This document shows positions 1 through 8,587 of a stretch of DNA of 64,000 nucleotides, one piece after another (position 1 is the first letter of the stretch; each line of letters begins with the position of its first letter). A program made the translations under genes and the position numbers. The stretch covers positions 568,855 to 632,854 of the forward strand of contig NZ_GG697141.2 of the NCBI RefSeq assembly GCF_000155955.1, written 5' to 3'. The notes below the pieces were generated by a model that saw only the letters and a list, made by a program, of their open reading frames with translations, was not told the DNA's origin and searched no databases. This stretch comes from Mitsuokella multacida DSM 20544 (GTDB lineage: Bacteria; Bacillota; Negativicutes; Selenomonadales; Selenomonadaceae).

Positions 1-1
1 C

Positions 2-2905
2 CTGCAGCATAAGGAATACATCCCGGAAGTCGACTCGACGGCCTACACGTTCGAGCACGAGAAGAGCGGCGCGCGCCTGTTCTTCCTCGAGAACGGTGAC
101 GACAACAAGGTCTTCTCCATCTCGTTCCGCACGCCGCCGGTCGACGATACGGGCGTCGCGCACATCGTCGAGCACTCGACGCTCTGCGGCTCGCGCAAGT
201 ACCCGCTCAAGGAGCCGTTCGTCGAGCTCGTCAAGGGCTCGCTCAACACCTTCCTCAACGCGATGACGTATCCGGACAAGACGATGTACCCGGTGGCCAG
301 CCGCAACGACAAGGACTTCCAGAACCTCATGGACGTCTACCTCGATGCCGTCTTCTACCCGAACATGCGCGAGAACCCGCAGGTCCTCATGCAGGAGGGC
401 TGGCACTATGAGATCGAGAAGCCAGAGGACCCGCTCACGTACAGCGGCGTCGTCTACAACGAGATGAAGGGCGCGCTCTCCTCGCCGGACGACCTGCTCG
501 AGAGCCGCATCATGCACGCGCTCTACCCGGCGACGACGTACGGCCATGAGTCGGGCGGCGACCCCGAGGCCATCCCAGACCTCACGCAGGAGGCGTTCAT
601 CGCCTTCCATGCGAAGTACTACCATCCGTCAAACAGCTACATCTACCTCTACGGCGCGATGGACATCGCGGAGAAACTGCGCTACCTCGACGAGGAATAC
701 CTCTCGCATTTCGACCGCATCCCCGTGCCGTCGAAGATCGACCTGCAGCCGGAGTTCTCGCATCTTGAGCGCGAGACGGTCGCCTATCCGGTCAGCGAGG
801 AGGAAGGCACGGCCGAGAAGACTTTCCTCGCGCTGAGCTGGACGACGGGCCAGTCGCTTGACCACAAGGCGATGATGGGCCTCGAGATCCTCGAGCACGC
901 TCTCCTGCGCACGCCGGCCGCGCCGCTGCGCAAGGCGCTCGTCGATGCGAAGCTCGGCAAGGATGTCGGCTCCATCTTCGAGACGGACATGCTGCAGCCG
1001 TTCTTCAGCATCGTCGTCAATAATGCGGAGCCGGAGCGCCTCGATACCTTCTACCATCTGGCCATGACGAAGCTGCAGCAGCTCGCCGAGAACGGCATCG
1101 ACCGCCAGCTGCTCGAGGCTTCCATCAACCTCATGGAGTTCCGCCTGCGTGAAGCGGACTTCGGCTCGGCGCCGAAGGGCCTCATCTACGGCATCCGCAT
1201 CATGAAGAGCTGGCTCTACGGTGGGGCACCGGAGACGTACCTGCGCTATGAGGACTTGCTGCAGCAGATGAAGGATGGCCTCTCGAGCCGTTACTTCGAG
1301 TCACTTATTGAGGAGTACTTCCTCGCGAACCCGCACCGCAGCCTGCTCGCGATGGTGCCAGACACGCAGATGGCCGCGCGCCGCGAGAAGGAGCAGCAGG
1401 AAAAGCTCGCTGAGAAGAAGGCCTCGATGAGCGAGGCGGAGATCGAGGCGACGATTGCGGCGACGCGCGCACTCAAGGAGCGCCAGCAGAGCCCGGAGAC
1501 GGAGGAGGCCCTGCGCACGATACCGGTCCTCAAGCTCTCCGACATCCGCAAGGAGTCGTACCCGCTGCCGCTCGAGGTCCGCGACCTCTCGGGCACAGAG
1601 GTGCTCTTCAGTGACGTCAATACAAACGGCATCGCTTACCTCAACCTCTACTTCGATGCGAGCGCCGTGACTGAGGAGGAGCTTCCGTACCTCTACCTCT
1701 TGAGTGAGCTCCTCGGCATGGTCGACACGGAGCAGCACACGTATGCTGAGCTCGCGAACCTGCGCAATCTGCACACGGGCGGCATCACCTCGGACGTCGT
1801 CGTCTACACGAAGAAGAACGAGCCCGACTCCATGATGCCGAAGCTGCGCGTCCGCGCCAAGGCGCTCGTCGCGAAGCTGCCCGAGCTTATGGACCTCTTG
1901 CAAGAAATTTTAACGCAGAGCCGCTTTACGGATGAGAAGCGCATCCGCGAGCTCATCGAGCAGGAGGAGGCGTCAATCGAGCTCAACATGCAGCGCGCCG
2001 CCAACCAGATCATCGTCTCGCGCCTCGCTGCCTATCTCTCACGCGCGGGCCGCTATGCCGATGAGGGCGGTCTGCCGTTCTACCCGTTCCTCAAATCATT
2101 CGAGGCAGATTTTGCGGGCAGCCTCGAGAAGATGCAGCAGGTCTTTGCTGGCCTGCTGCCGAAGCTCTTCAACCGCCATGGCCTCATTGTCAGCGTCACG
2201 CTCAAGCAGGAGGAGTATCCTGCGTTTGAAGAGGCGTTCGGAGCTCTGCAGCAGAGCTTCTCGCAGGAGGTATTCCCGACCGCTTCGCTTGACTGGGAAA
2301 TCAAGCCGGAGAACGAGGGCCTGACGTCGTCGAGCCGCGTGCAGTACGTCGGCAAGGGCGCGAACTTCCTGCGCCTCGGCTACCGCTACACGGGCAGCAT
2401 GGCCGTCCTCGAGACGCTCCTGCGCTACGATTACTTCTGGACGAAGGTCCGCGTGCAGGGCGGCGCCTACGGCGCCTTCACAGGTTTCAACCGCAATGGC
2501 TTCATGTACTTCGGCTCGTACCGCGACCCAAACCTGCGCGAGACGCTCGCTGTCTTTGACGGCACGGCCGACTATGCGGCGCACTTTACGGCATCGGAGC
2601 GCGAGATGGACAAGTTCATCATCGGCACGATGAGCGGCGTCGACACGCCGCTGACCCCGATGATGAAGGGCGATGCCGCCGCGACCTGCTACTTGCGCGG
2701 CATCACGCAGGAGGACCGCCAGCAGCGCCGTGATGAGATCCTTTCGACGCGCCAGGAGGACATCCGCGCGCTCGCACCGCTCATCGCGGCCTGCATGAAA
2801 GAGAACGTGCTCTGCGTCTTCGGCAATGACGCGAAGATTGCCGAGGCCAAGGATGTCTTTGACAGCATCCATCCGGCGCTGCCGGCACTCGACGAGGGGG
2901 AATAA
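2..2905 (+). CDS. M16C zinc metallopeptidase (PreP/Cym1-like), 5' partial
   Basis: The reading frame is open from the window edge and gives 967 residues ending in TAA. The inverted zinc motif HxxEH is visible at bases 161-175 (HIVEH), a few dozen residues into the frame, as in insulinase-type (M16) peptidases. The following stretch (STLCGSRKYP, then GSLNTFLNAMTYPDKT) and the total length near 970 residues fit subfamily M16C, the presequence-protease type: two M16 halves that close around unfolded peptides. Probably only about ten N-terminal residues are missing. An internal ATG at 263 lies after the zinc motif and cannot be the real start. No signal peptide can be judged. The family degrades short peptides; the bacterial substrate is unknown. 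The next gene has its own promoter. Confidence 0.9.
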   Translation: MQHKEYIPEVDSTAYTFEHEKSGARLFFLENGDDNKVFSISFRTPPVDDTGVAHIVEHSTLCGSRKYPLKEPFVELVKGSLNTFLNAMTYPDKTMYPVASRNDKDFQNLMDVYLDAVFYPNMRENPQVLMQEGWHYEIEKPEDPLTYSGVVYNEMKGALSSPDDLLESRIMHALYPATTYGHESGGDPEAIPDLTQEAFIAFHAKYYHPSNSYIYLYGAMDIAEKLRYLDEEYLSHFDRIPVPSKIDLQPEFSHLERETVAYPVSEEEGTAEKTFLALSWTTGQSLDHKAMMGLEILEHALLRTPAAPLRKALVDAKLGKDVGSIFETDMLQPFFSIVVNNAEPERLDTFYHLAMTKLQQLAENGIDRQLLEASINLMEFRLREADFGSAPKGLIYGIRIMKSWLYGGAPETYLRYEDLLQQMKDGLSSRYFESLIEEYFLANPHRSLLAMVPDTQMAARREKEQQEKLAEKKASMSEAEIEATIAATRALKERQQSPETEEALRTIPVLKLSDIRKESYPLPLEVRDLSGTEVLFSDVNTNGIAYLNLYFDASAVTEEELPYLYLLSELLGMVDTEQHTYAELANLRNLHTGGITSDVVVYTKKNEPDSMMPKLRVRAKALVAKLPELMDLLQEILTQSRFTDEKRIRELIEQEEASIELNMQRAANQIIVSRLAAYLSRAGRYADEGGLPFYPFLKSFEADFAGSLEKMQQVFAGLLPKLFNRHGLIVSVTLKQEEYPAFEEAFGALQQSFSQEVFPTASLDWEIKPENEGLTSSSRVQYVGKGANFLRLGYRYTGSMAVLETLLRYDYFWTKVRVQGGAYGAFTGFNRNGFMYFGSYRDPNLRETLAVFDGTADYAAHFTASEREMDKFIIGTMSGVDTPLTPMMKGDAAATCYLRGITQEDRQQRRDEILSTRQEDIRALAPLIAACMKENVLCVFGNDAKIAEAKDVFDSIHPALPALDEGE

Positions 2906-2950
2906 GAGACGGCTGCCGTGTTACAGGACATATGTACACACATGGAAGGA

Positions 2951-2979
2951 TTGACTTTCCTAGATGGACATGGGATAAT
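2951..2979 (+). promoter_or_regulatory. Sigma-A-type promoter of dapA
   Basis: TTGACT at 2951-2956 and GATAAT at 2974-2979 are separated by exactly 17 bases. This lies downstream of an in-frame ATG at 2932, which argues that dapA starts at 3049. Confidence 0.7.
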
Positions 2980-3048
2980 GAAGAGGACATCATAAATTCA
3001 GTCTATGTTGCTGCTATGCGGCAGCTATCGCGACAGGAGGCTTTTTGG

Positions 3049-3936
3049 ATGAAGAAGACAATTTTCAAGGGTGCAGGTGTCGCCATCATCACGCCGTTCA
3101 CGGAGGATGGCGTCAACTTTGCGGAACTCAGCCGCATCATCGAAGACCAGATCAAGGGTGGCACGGATGCCATCGTCATCACGGGCACGAGCGGTGAGTC
3201 GGCCACAATGACGGACGAGGAGCACAGAGCAGCGATCAAGTGCGCCGTCGATACGGTCAAGGGCCGCATCCCGGTCATCGCTGGCACGGGCTCGAATGAG
3301 ACGTCGTACGCCATCGAGCTCTCGAAGTACGCGGAAGAAGTCGGCGCAGACGCCGTTCTCGTCGTCACGCCGTACTACAACAAGTGCACGCAGAAGGGCC
3401 TCATCGCACATTACAAAGCCATCGCCGACAGCATCAACATCCCAATCGTTCTCTACGATGTGCCGTCGCGCACGGGGGTCGGCATCCAGATTCCGACGTA
3501 CGTCGAGCTTGCCAAGATCCCGAACATCGTCGCAGTCAAGGAAGCCAATGGCGATCTCTCGAAGATCCTGCGCCTGCGCGCTGCCTGCGGCGACAGCCTC
3601 GACGTTTACTCGGGCAACGACGACCAGATCGTGCCGATCCTCTCGCTCGGCGGCAAGGGCGTCATCTCCGTCCTCTCGAACGTCGCACCGAAAGAGACGC
3701 ACGACATGTGCCAGCTCTACTTCGACGGCAAGGCAGAAGAAGCCGGCAAGATGCAGATCGAGTATGCCGACCTCATCGACGCACTGTTCTGCGAGGTCAA
3801 CCCGATTCCGGTCAAAGTCGCGATGCGCAAGCTCGGCTATGCAGCCGGCCCGCTGCGCATGCCGCTCTCCGAGATGGAGCCGGAGCATGAGAAGCAGCTC
3901 GAGACGGCCCTGCGCAACCACGGCCTGATCAAGTAA
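3049..3936 (+). CDS. dapA: 4-hydroxy-tetrahydrodipicolinate synthase
   Basis: DapA condenses pyruvate with aspartate semialdehyde, the first committed step to diaminopimelate and lysine, in the cytoplasm. The 295-residue product has the family length. Visible motifs are the substrate loop TGTSGESATMT, the catalytic tyrosine region VVTPYYNK, and the Schiff-base lysine in IVAVKEANGD. The start at 3049 is chosen because AGGAGG sits at 3035-3040 and the promoter lies between here and the upstream in-frame ATG at 2932; the protein beginning MKKTIFKGAGVAIITPF also matches family N-termini. It appears to be a single-gene unit, closed by the terminator at 3969-4007. NanA and KDG aldolases share the fold, but the motifs and length favour DapA. 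Confidence 0.95.
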   Translation: MKKTIFKGAGVAIITPFTEDGVNFAELSRIIEDQIKGGTDAIVITGTSGESATMTDEEHRAAIKCAVDTVKGRIPVIAGTGSNETSYAIELSKYAEEVGADAVLVVTPYYNKCTQKGLIAHYKAIADSINIPIVLYDVPSRTGVGIQIPTYVELAKIPNIVAVKEANGDLSKILRLRAACGDSLDVYSGNDDQIVPILSLGGKGVISVLSNVAPKETHDMCQLYFDGKAEEAGKMQIEYADLIDALFCEVNPIPVKVAMRKLGYAAGPLRMPLSEMEPEHEKQLETALRNHGLIK

Positions 3937-3968
3937 GCCACTGCGGCGCTGCCTTTTTTCAGCAGATC

Positions 3969-4007
3969 AAAGCCTTCGGGACTACTGCCCCGAGGGCTTT
4001 CTTTTTT
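3969..4007 (+). terminator. Intrinsic terminator of dapA
   Basis: A 12-base stem, AAAGCCTTCGGG with CCCGAGGGCTTT (one G-U pair), has an eight-base loop and is followed by a run of T. Confidence 0.85.
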
Positions 4008-4039
4008 GGAGATACCAGAGATAGGAGACAGGAGTTTTT

Positions 4040-4702
4040 ATGCACGGTGTATTTGACATTGTCGGGCCCGTCATGATCGGCCCGTCGAGCTCGCATACGG
4101 CAGGGGCCGTGCGGCTCGGCCTCATGGCCCGCAAGATACTCGGCGAGCCGGCGGTCCGCGCTGACATCAACCTGCACGGGTCGTTCGCGCAGACATACCG
4201 CGGCCACGGCACAGACAAGGCCCTGATTGCGGGCATCCTCGGCTTTGCGCCCGACGACGAGCGCATCCGCGAGGCCCTGCAGCTCGCTGAGGAGAATGGC
4301 CTCAGCTACCGCTTCCAGAAGGTCAATCTCGAGCAGGCGCACCCGAACACGGCCGTCATCCACTTGACGGGAGCTTCGGGGCGCACGGCGCGCGTGCGCG
4401 GTTCGTCTGTCGGTGGCGGCAACATCCGCATCACGAACATCGACGGCTACGAGGTCGAGCTCACGGGCACGTACCCAGCACTCATCACAATCCATCACGA
4501 TCGGCCCGGCATCATCACGAAGGTCACGCAGATTCTCGCGCGCTACGAATACAACATCGCCTTCATGCGCGTCTCGCGCCACAGCCGCGGCGAGATGGCT
4601 ATGATGATCCTCGAGCTCGACGAGCCGCTCGATGAGGATGTTGTCGCAGAGTGCTGTGAAGTCTACGAGGTCGAGCATGCCTTCGCCATCCCGGCCATCT
4701 GA
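4040..4702 (+). CDS. sdaAB: L-serine dehydratase, beta subunit
   Basis: This is the small subunit of the oxygen-sensitive iron-sulphur L-serine ammonia-lyase, which converts serine to pyruvate and ammonia. The 220-residue protein opens with the family signature GVFDIVGPVMIGPSSSHTAGAVRLG. Its C-terminal part (about residues 150-220: PALITIHHDRPGIITKVTQIL onward) is an ACT domain, typical of this subunit. A good SD (AGGAGACAGGAG) precedes ATG 4040. It is followed after 33 bases by the alpha subunit, so the two are probably one operon. Two-polypeptide serine dehydratases are usual in Firmicutes and anaerobes. Confidence 0.95.
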   Translation: MHGVFDIVGPVMIGPSSSHTAGAVRLGLMARKILGEPAVRADINLHGSFAQTYRGHGTDKALIAGILGFAPDDERIREALQLAEENGLSYRFQKVNLEQAHPNTAVIHLTGASGRTARVRGSSVGGGNIRITNIDGYEVELTGTYPALITIHHDRPGIITKVTQILARYEYNIAFMRVSRHSRGEMAMMILELDEPLDEDVVAECCEVYEVEHAFAIPAI

Positions 4703-4735
4703 CCGGCGGGCGAGAGCATGAGAAAGGGATATGAG

Positions 4736-5614
4736 ATGATACAGGTGAATTTCAATACGGTCGCGGAACTCATGGCTCTCGCGGAGAGCCAGCAGGTTCC
4801 CGTCCACGAGATCGTGCTGGCGCGCGAGATGCACGACAGCCAGCGCTCGCGCGGCGACATCCTGCAGGAGATGCTCAGGAACTGGCAGGTCATGCAGGAA
4901 TCCATCGAGCGCGGTATCCAGAATACGGAGCGGTCGCTCTCCGGCATGACGGGCGGTGACGCCAAGAAGCTCTACGCCTACCGCGAGCAGGGCTATATGG
5001 GTGAAGCGGCTGTCTCAGCGGCAGCCTATGCCGTGGGTATCAGCGAGGTCAATGCCGTCATGGGCCGCATCGTCGCGTGCCCGACGGCCGGCTCGTGTGG
5101 CATCGTGCCGGCCGCGCTCTACGCGGCGAAGAAGCAGCGCCATCTTGCCGACGCCGACATCGTGCTGGCCCTGCTGACGGCGGCCGGTATTGGCATGGTC
5201 ATCGACCAAAACGCCTCGATTGCCGGTGCGGCGGGCGGCTGTCAGGCGGAGTGCGGCACGGCGGCCGGCATGGCAGCTGCGGCGCTCGTCGAGCTCGCGG
5301 ACGGCACGCCTGCGATGATCGGCACGGCGGCGGCGCTTGCCATCAAGAACCTCTTAGGCCTCGTCTGCGATCCCGTCGCCGGCCTCGTTGAGGTTCCCTG
5401 CGTCAAGCGCAACGGCTTTGCGACCGTCGTCGCCATGACGGCCGCTGACATGACACTTGCTGGTATCGAGAGCGTCATTCCCGTCGATGAGGTCATCGCT
5501 GCGATGAACGAGATCGGCAGGGCCCTGCCGAAGTCCCTGCGCGAGACGAGCGAGGCCGGTCTCGCCGTCACGCCGACGGCCAAGGCCATAGAGAAGCGCG
5601 TCTATCCCGACTGA
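4736..5614 (+). CDS. sdaAA: L-serine dehydratase, alpha subunit
   Basis: This is the catalytic subunit partnering SdaAB; it carries the [4Fe-4S] cluster that activates the serine hydroxyl. The 292-residue product shows GGDAKKLYAY, the cysteine-containing ACPTAGSCGIVPA, and ECGTAAGMAAAALVEL with LLGLVCDPVAGLVEVPCVKRN, all conserved in the family. I prefer ATG 4736 over ATG 4718 because AAAGGG lies about seven bases before it and the protein then begins MIQVNFNTVAELM. No T-rich terminator follows; a very strong hairpin without a T-run stands at 5650-5700. Confidence 0.94.
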   Translation: MIQVNFNTVAELMALAESQQVPVHEIVLAREMHDSQRSRGDILQEMLRNWQVMQESIERGIQNTERSLSGMTGGDAKKLYAYREQGYMGEAAVSAAAYAVGISEVNAVMGRIVACPTAGSCGIVPAALYAAKKQRHLADADIVLALLTAAGIGMVIDQNASIAGAAGGCQAECGTAAGMAAAALVELADGTPAMIGTAAALAIKNLLGLVCDPVAGLVEVPCVKRNGFATVVAMTAADMTLAGIESVIPVDEVIAAMNEIGRALPKSLRETSEAGLAVTPTAKAIEKRVYPD

Positions 5615-5649
5615 GGGATGGAGAGGGCGGAGGACGTAGCTTGGCCGCA

Positions 5650-5700
5650 GGAGAGGGCTGCCCAACGCTGTGCATGGCCGACTGTTGGGCAGCCCTCTCC
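5650..5700. repeat. Perfect 17-bp inverted repeat after sdaAA
   Basis: GGAGAGGGCTGCCCAAC (5650-5666) is the exact reverse complement of 5684-5700, with a 17-base loop. The first nine bases also occur as a direct repeat at 5630-5638. There is no T-run on either side, so it is not a standard intrinsic terminator; it could stabilise the mRNA 3' end or be a dispersed repeat. Confidence 0.75.
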
Positions 5701-5743
5701 GCCCGCTGCAGACCAGTCTGACGGCGGTTCTGTGCTTTTTTCC

Positions 5744-5772
5744 TTGCGTATCTCTGCCAGGCAGTGTAAAAT
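5744..5772 (+). promoter_or_regulatory. Promoter of the secreted protein at 5827
   Basis: TTGCGT (5744-5749) and TAAAAT (5767-5772) are 17 bases apart, and the SD AAGGAGAG follows just before the start codon. Confidence 0.6.
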
Positions 5773-5826
5773 GAGAATAACAATGCGAGATGATTCGCAA
5801 TATATAGTGCAAGGAGAGATTGTTAT

Positions 5827-6393
5827 ATGAAGAAAATCATCCAGATGCTGCTCATCGCCTGCCTGGTGGTGCTCGGCACGCAGGTCGCTTTTGCAAACTC
5901 GGACAAGGTAACGGTCCAGGAAGGTGCAGACCTCACGGCTGTCCATCGCCTGGCCATCGGTTCGCCGCTCTACATGCAGGTCGACCCGAAATCTCCGAAC
6001 AAGGATATGCTCACGCAGATCGTCTACGAGTCGAGCCGCGTGGCGCGCTGCTACGTCATCTCGTATGACACGATTGCCCAGAACATCAAGGCGGACCAGA
6101 ACATCGACCTCAAGGCCCTCGACCGCCGCACGGCTGCCAAGGACTTCAAGCAGTATGTCGGCAACTACGCTGATGCCTACGTCATCCTGACGGTCGCCAA
6201 CGACAGCCGCACGACGTTCTTCTTCGACGTCTACAAGGCTGGCACGAATGAGCTTCTCTACACGTACCAGATCCAGGCCAACCGCAACGAAGGCGACACG
6301 GTTGCCACCTACACGAACATGGCAGAGCAGTTCTACAAGCACTTCGAGCGCTCGGCCGTCGAGCAGCAGAAGGACAACAGCAAAAAGAAATAA
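5827..6393 (+). CDS. Secreted protein of unknown function
   Basis: The 188-residue protein has a clear signal peptide (MKKIIQMLLIACLVVLGTQ, probable cleavage after VAFA near residue 22) and a soluble remainder. A cysteine in the signal (LLIAC) is too early for a convincing lipobox. The mature part begins with a segment resembling envelope-stress or lipoprotein assembly proteins (HRLAIGSPLYMQVD), continues with alternating strands and helices (AYVILTVANDSRTTFFFDVYKAG) and ends in a lysine-rich tail (KDNSKKK). I do not recognise a named family. It has its own promoter and a shared bidirectional terminator, so it is probably monocistronic and acts in the periplasm or outer envelope. Confidence 0.75.
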   Translation: MKKIIQMLLIACLVVLGTQVAFANSDKVTVQEGADLTAVHRLAIGSPLYMQVDPKSPNKDMLTQIVYESSRVARCYVISYDTIAQNIKADQNIDLKALDRRTAAKDFKQYVGNYADAYVILTVANDSRTTFFFDVYKAGTNELLYTYQIQANRNEGDTVATYTNMAEQFYKHFERSAVEQQKDNSKKK

Positions 6394-6399
6394 TGCATG

Positions 6400-6438
6400 A
6401 AAAAAGACAAGGCACATGATTGATGCCTTGTCTTTTTT
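6400..6438. terminator. Bidirectional terminator between convergent genes
   Basis: AAAAAAGACAAGGCA (6400-6414) pairs perfectly with TGCCTTGTCTTTTTT (6424-6438). The A-run and T-run let it act on both strands. Confidence 0.88.
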
Positions 6439-6465
6439 GTATCTGGATTGCGGTCAGGTGCCCTA

Positions 6466-7302
6466 TCAGTGGGCGAGGTAGAGCGGCTTGATCTTGGCGT
6501 CCTCGGCCATCGTCTTGTCGATGTAGCCGCAGCTGACCATCGCGTCGAGCACGATGAACTGGCGCTTCTTGGCCATTATGAAGTCGACGTAGGGGGAGTA
6601 GAGCGAGGGCGCGTTGGGCAGGCCCGCGAGCATGGCGGATTCGGGCAGGGCGAGCTCGCGCGGCCGCTTGCCGAAGTAGCCCTCGGAGGCCGCGCCGATG
6701 CCGTAGTAGTTCGAGCCGTAGTAGATGGTGTTGAGGTACATCTCGAGGATCTCGTCCTTCGAGTAGTTCCACTCCATGTCGAGCGCGAGGAGGAATTCCT
6801 CCGCCTTGCGGCCGAAGGACTGCTCGTGCGAGAGGAAGAGGTTCTTGACGAGCTGTTGCGTGATGGTGCTCGCGCCCTCCTCGATTTCGCCCGACTGCAG
6901 GTTGACGAGCGTCGCGCGCGCGATGCCCTCGAAGTCGAAGCCGTGGTGGCTATAGAAGCGCCGGTCCTCGACGGCGATGACGGCCTGCTGCAGCGAATTC
7001 GGCGTATCCTGCAGCCGGACGTAGTGCGGGTCGTGCACGTTGACGCGGCTCTCGACCGCGCGCCGCAGGAAGATGACGCGGCTCAGGCGGTCCGAAAAGC
7101 CCGGGTGGTGCACCTCGTCCGTCATCTCATTGGCCGGTACGCTCTGTGTCGGCCGCGGCAGGAAGGCGCCCGCGCTCTGCCACGTCTTCGAGGAGAAGAC
7201 GGCGAGCCCGCCCGATAGGAAGTAGGCGGCGAGGAACAGGATGATGAGGAAAAAAAGAAAGCGGATCAGCCGCTTCGGCGACCGCCGTCGTCTCGTTGCC
7301 AT
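6466..7302 (-). CDS. mtgA: Monofunctional peptidoglycan glycosyltransferase (GT51)
   Basis: It polymerises lipid II into glycan strands at the periplasmic face of the inner membrane. The 278-residue protein begins with basic residues (MATRRRRSPKRLIR), one membrane segment (FLFFLIILFLAAYFLSGGLA) and then a GT51 domain with the hallmark motifs EDRRFYSHHGFDFEG (catalytic glutamate), GASTITQQLVKN and KAEEFLLALDMEWNYSKDEILEMYLN. No transpeptidase domain follows, so it is monofunctional rather than a class A PBP. ATG 7302 is chosen because AAGGAGT lies seven bases before it; the longer reading frame upstream lacks an SD. It is oriented against its neighbours and divergent from argC. Confidence 0.9.
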   Translation of the reverse strand: MATRRRRSPKRLIRFLFFLIILFLAAYFLSGGLAVFSSKTWQSAGAFLPRPTQSVPANEMTDEVHHPGFSDRLSRVIFLRRAVESRVNVHDPHYVRLQDTPNSLQQAVIAVEDRRFYSHHGFDFEGIARATLVNLQSGEIEEGASTITQQLVKNLFLSHEQSFGRKAEEFLLALDMEWNYSKDEILEMYLNTIYYGSNYYGIGAASEGYFGKRPRELALPESAMLAGLPNAPSLYSPYVDFIMAKKRQFIVLDAMVSCGYIDKTMAEDAKIKPLYLAH

Positions 7303-7431
7303 GAAAAACACTCCTTTGCATGTACATCCTATTATAAGGCCATTGCCCCGGATTTGCCACCGACAAATTTTCCTCTTGATTCCGCCGCGGCAAGAAAAGA
7401 TAAAAAATCTGTAAATCTGTAAAGAAAAGGC

Positions 7432-7461
7432 TTGCAATTTTATACATCACAGTTGTATAAT
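7432..7461 (+). promoter_or_regulatory. Promoter of the argCJBD operon
   Basis: TTGCAA (7432-7437) and TATAAT (7456-7461) have an 18-base spacer; argC starts 43 bases downstream. Confidence 0.65.
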
Positions 7462-7465
7462 TATA
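7441..7465. promoter_or_regulatory. Possible arginine-repressor operator at the argC promoter
   Basis: TATACA at 7441-7446 and TGTATA at 7454-7459 are inverted arms seven bases apart, and the 10-base perfect palindrome TATAATTATA (7456-7465) covers the -10 box. The AT-rich symmetry and position resemble ArgR/AhrC boxes, and TGTATA recurs before argF. No argR gene is in the window, so this is inference. Confidence 0.35.
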
Positions 7466-7503
7466 AACATCAATTCGAGACATACCCAGAGGAGGAAATC
7501 GCT

Positions 7504-8538
7504 ATGAAAGTCAGTGTCCTGGGAGCAACGGGGTACGCGGGGGCAGAGCTCCTGCGCATCCTCTACAATCATCCACAGGCGGAAGTCGTGCATATCACAT
7601 CCGAGAGCCATACGGGCGAGAAGATCGCCGATCTCTACCCGCATCTGCGAGGCTGCTACGATATGGTGCTCGAGAGCATGAAGGACATCGAGGCCATCGG
7701 CAAGGACAGCGACTTCGTCTTCATCGGCCTGCCGCACGGCCACGCGATGAAAGTCGGCAAGGCACTTGAGGATCTGCCTGTGCGCATCATCGACCTCGGC
7801 GCTGACTACCGCTTCCACGATACGAGCGTCTACGAGGCCTGGTACCACGTGCCGCACACGCATCCCGACGCCAAGCGCGTCTACGGCCTCGCCGAGCTCT
7901 ATCGCGAGGAGATCCGCGATGCCAAGATCATCGGCAACGCCGGCTGCTTCACGACGGCGAGCATCCTCGCACTCGCGCCGCTCGCGCGTCAGCACCTAAT
8001 CGATGTCAATACCATCATCGTCGATGCGAAGTCGGGCGTCTCGGGTGCCGGCCGCTCGCCGAAGCAGGCGAACCACTTCCCGGAGCTCTACGACAACTTC
8101 CGCGCCTACAATGTTGCGCATCATAGGCATACGCCGGAGATCGAGCAGGCTGTCACCGACCTCTCGGGCGAGGCGACTGTCATCAACTTCACGCCGCATC
8201 TCGTGCCGATGTCGCGCGGCATCCTCTCGACCTGCTATGCGACCCTGAAGGAAGGCGTGACGCCGGAACTTGTCGATGCGGCTTTTGAGAAGGCCTACAG
8301 CAAGGAGTTCTTCATCCGGCTGCTCGGCCGCGGCGGCTATCCGTCGACGAAAGAAGTCCGGGGCTCGAACTTCTGCGACATCGCCTGGCACATCGACGAG
8401 CGCACGCACCGCGTGATTGTGCTCTCCGCCATCGACAACCTCGTCAAGGGCGCGGCTGGCCAGGCCGTCCAGAACTTCAACATCGCCTGCGGTTTCGATG
8501 AGAAGATGGGGCTCGACTTCGTGCCGATGTACCCCTGA
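7504..8538 (+). CDS. argC: N-acetyl-gamma-glutamyl-phosphate reductase
   Basis: ArgC performs the NADPH-dependent reduction of N-acetylglutamyl phosphate to the semialdehyde, the third step of arginine synthesis. The 344-residue protein shows the Rossmann motif LGATGYAGAELLRIL at the N-terminus and the catalytic cysteine in IIGNAGCFTT (Cys148), followed by DAKSGVSGAGR and FTPHLVPMSRGI. ATG 7504 is preceded by AGGAGG with correct spacing, whereas an in-frame ATG at 7432 lies within the promoter. It is first in the arginine cluster, 49 bases before argJ. Confidence 0.96.
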   Translation: MKVSVLGATGYAGAELLRILYNHPQAEVVHITSESHTGEKIADLYPHLRGCYDMVLESMKDIEAIGKDSDFVFIGLPHGHAMKVGKALEDLPVRIIDLGADYRFHDTSVYEAWYHVPHTHPDAKRVYGLAELYREEIRDAKIIGNAGCFTTASILALAPLARQHLIDVNTIIVDAKSGVSGAGRSPKQANHFPELYDNFRAYNVAHHRHTPEIEQAVTDLSGEATVINFTPHLVPMSRGILSTCYATLKEGVTPELVDAAFEKAYSKEFFIRLLGRGGYPSTKEVRGSNFCDIAWHIDERTHRVIVLSAIDNLVKGAAGQAVQNFNIACGFDEKMGLDFVPMYP

Positions 8539-8587
8539 GCAATCTATGAGATAGACTTTATATAGCATACAATAGGAGGAATCCGAT

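Noticed and set aside
2932-3048. N-terminal extension of dapA by 39 codons
   Set aside because: The dapA promoter lies inside it, and a perfect SD precedes ATG 3049.
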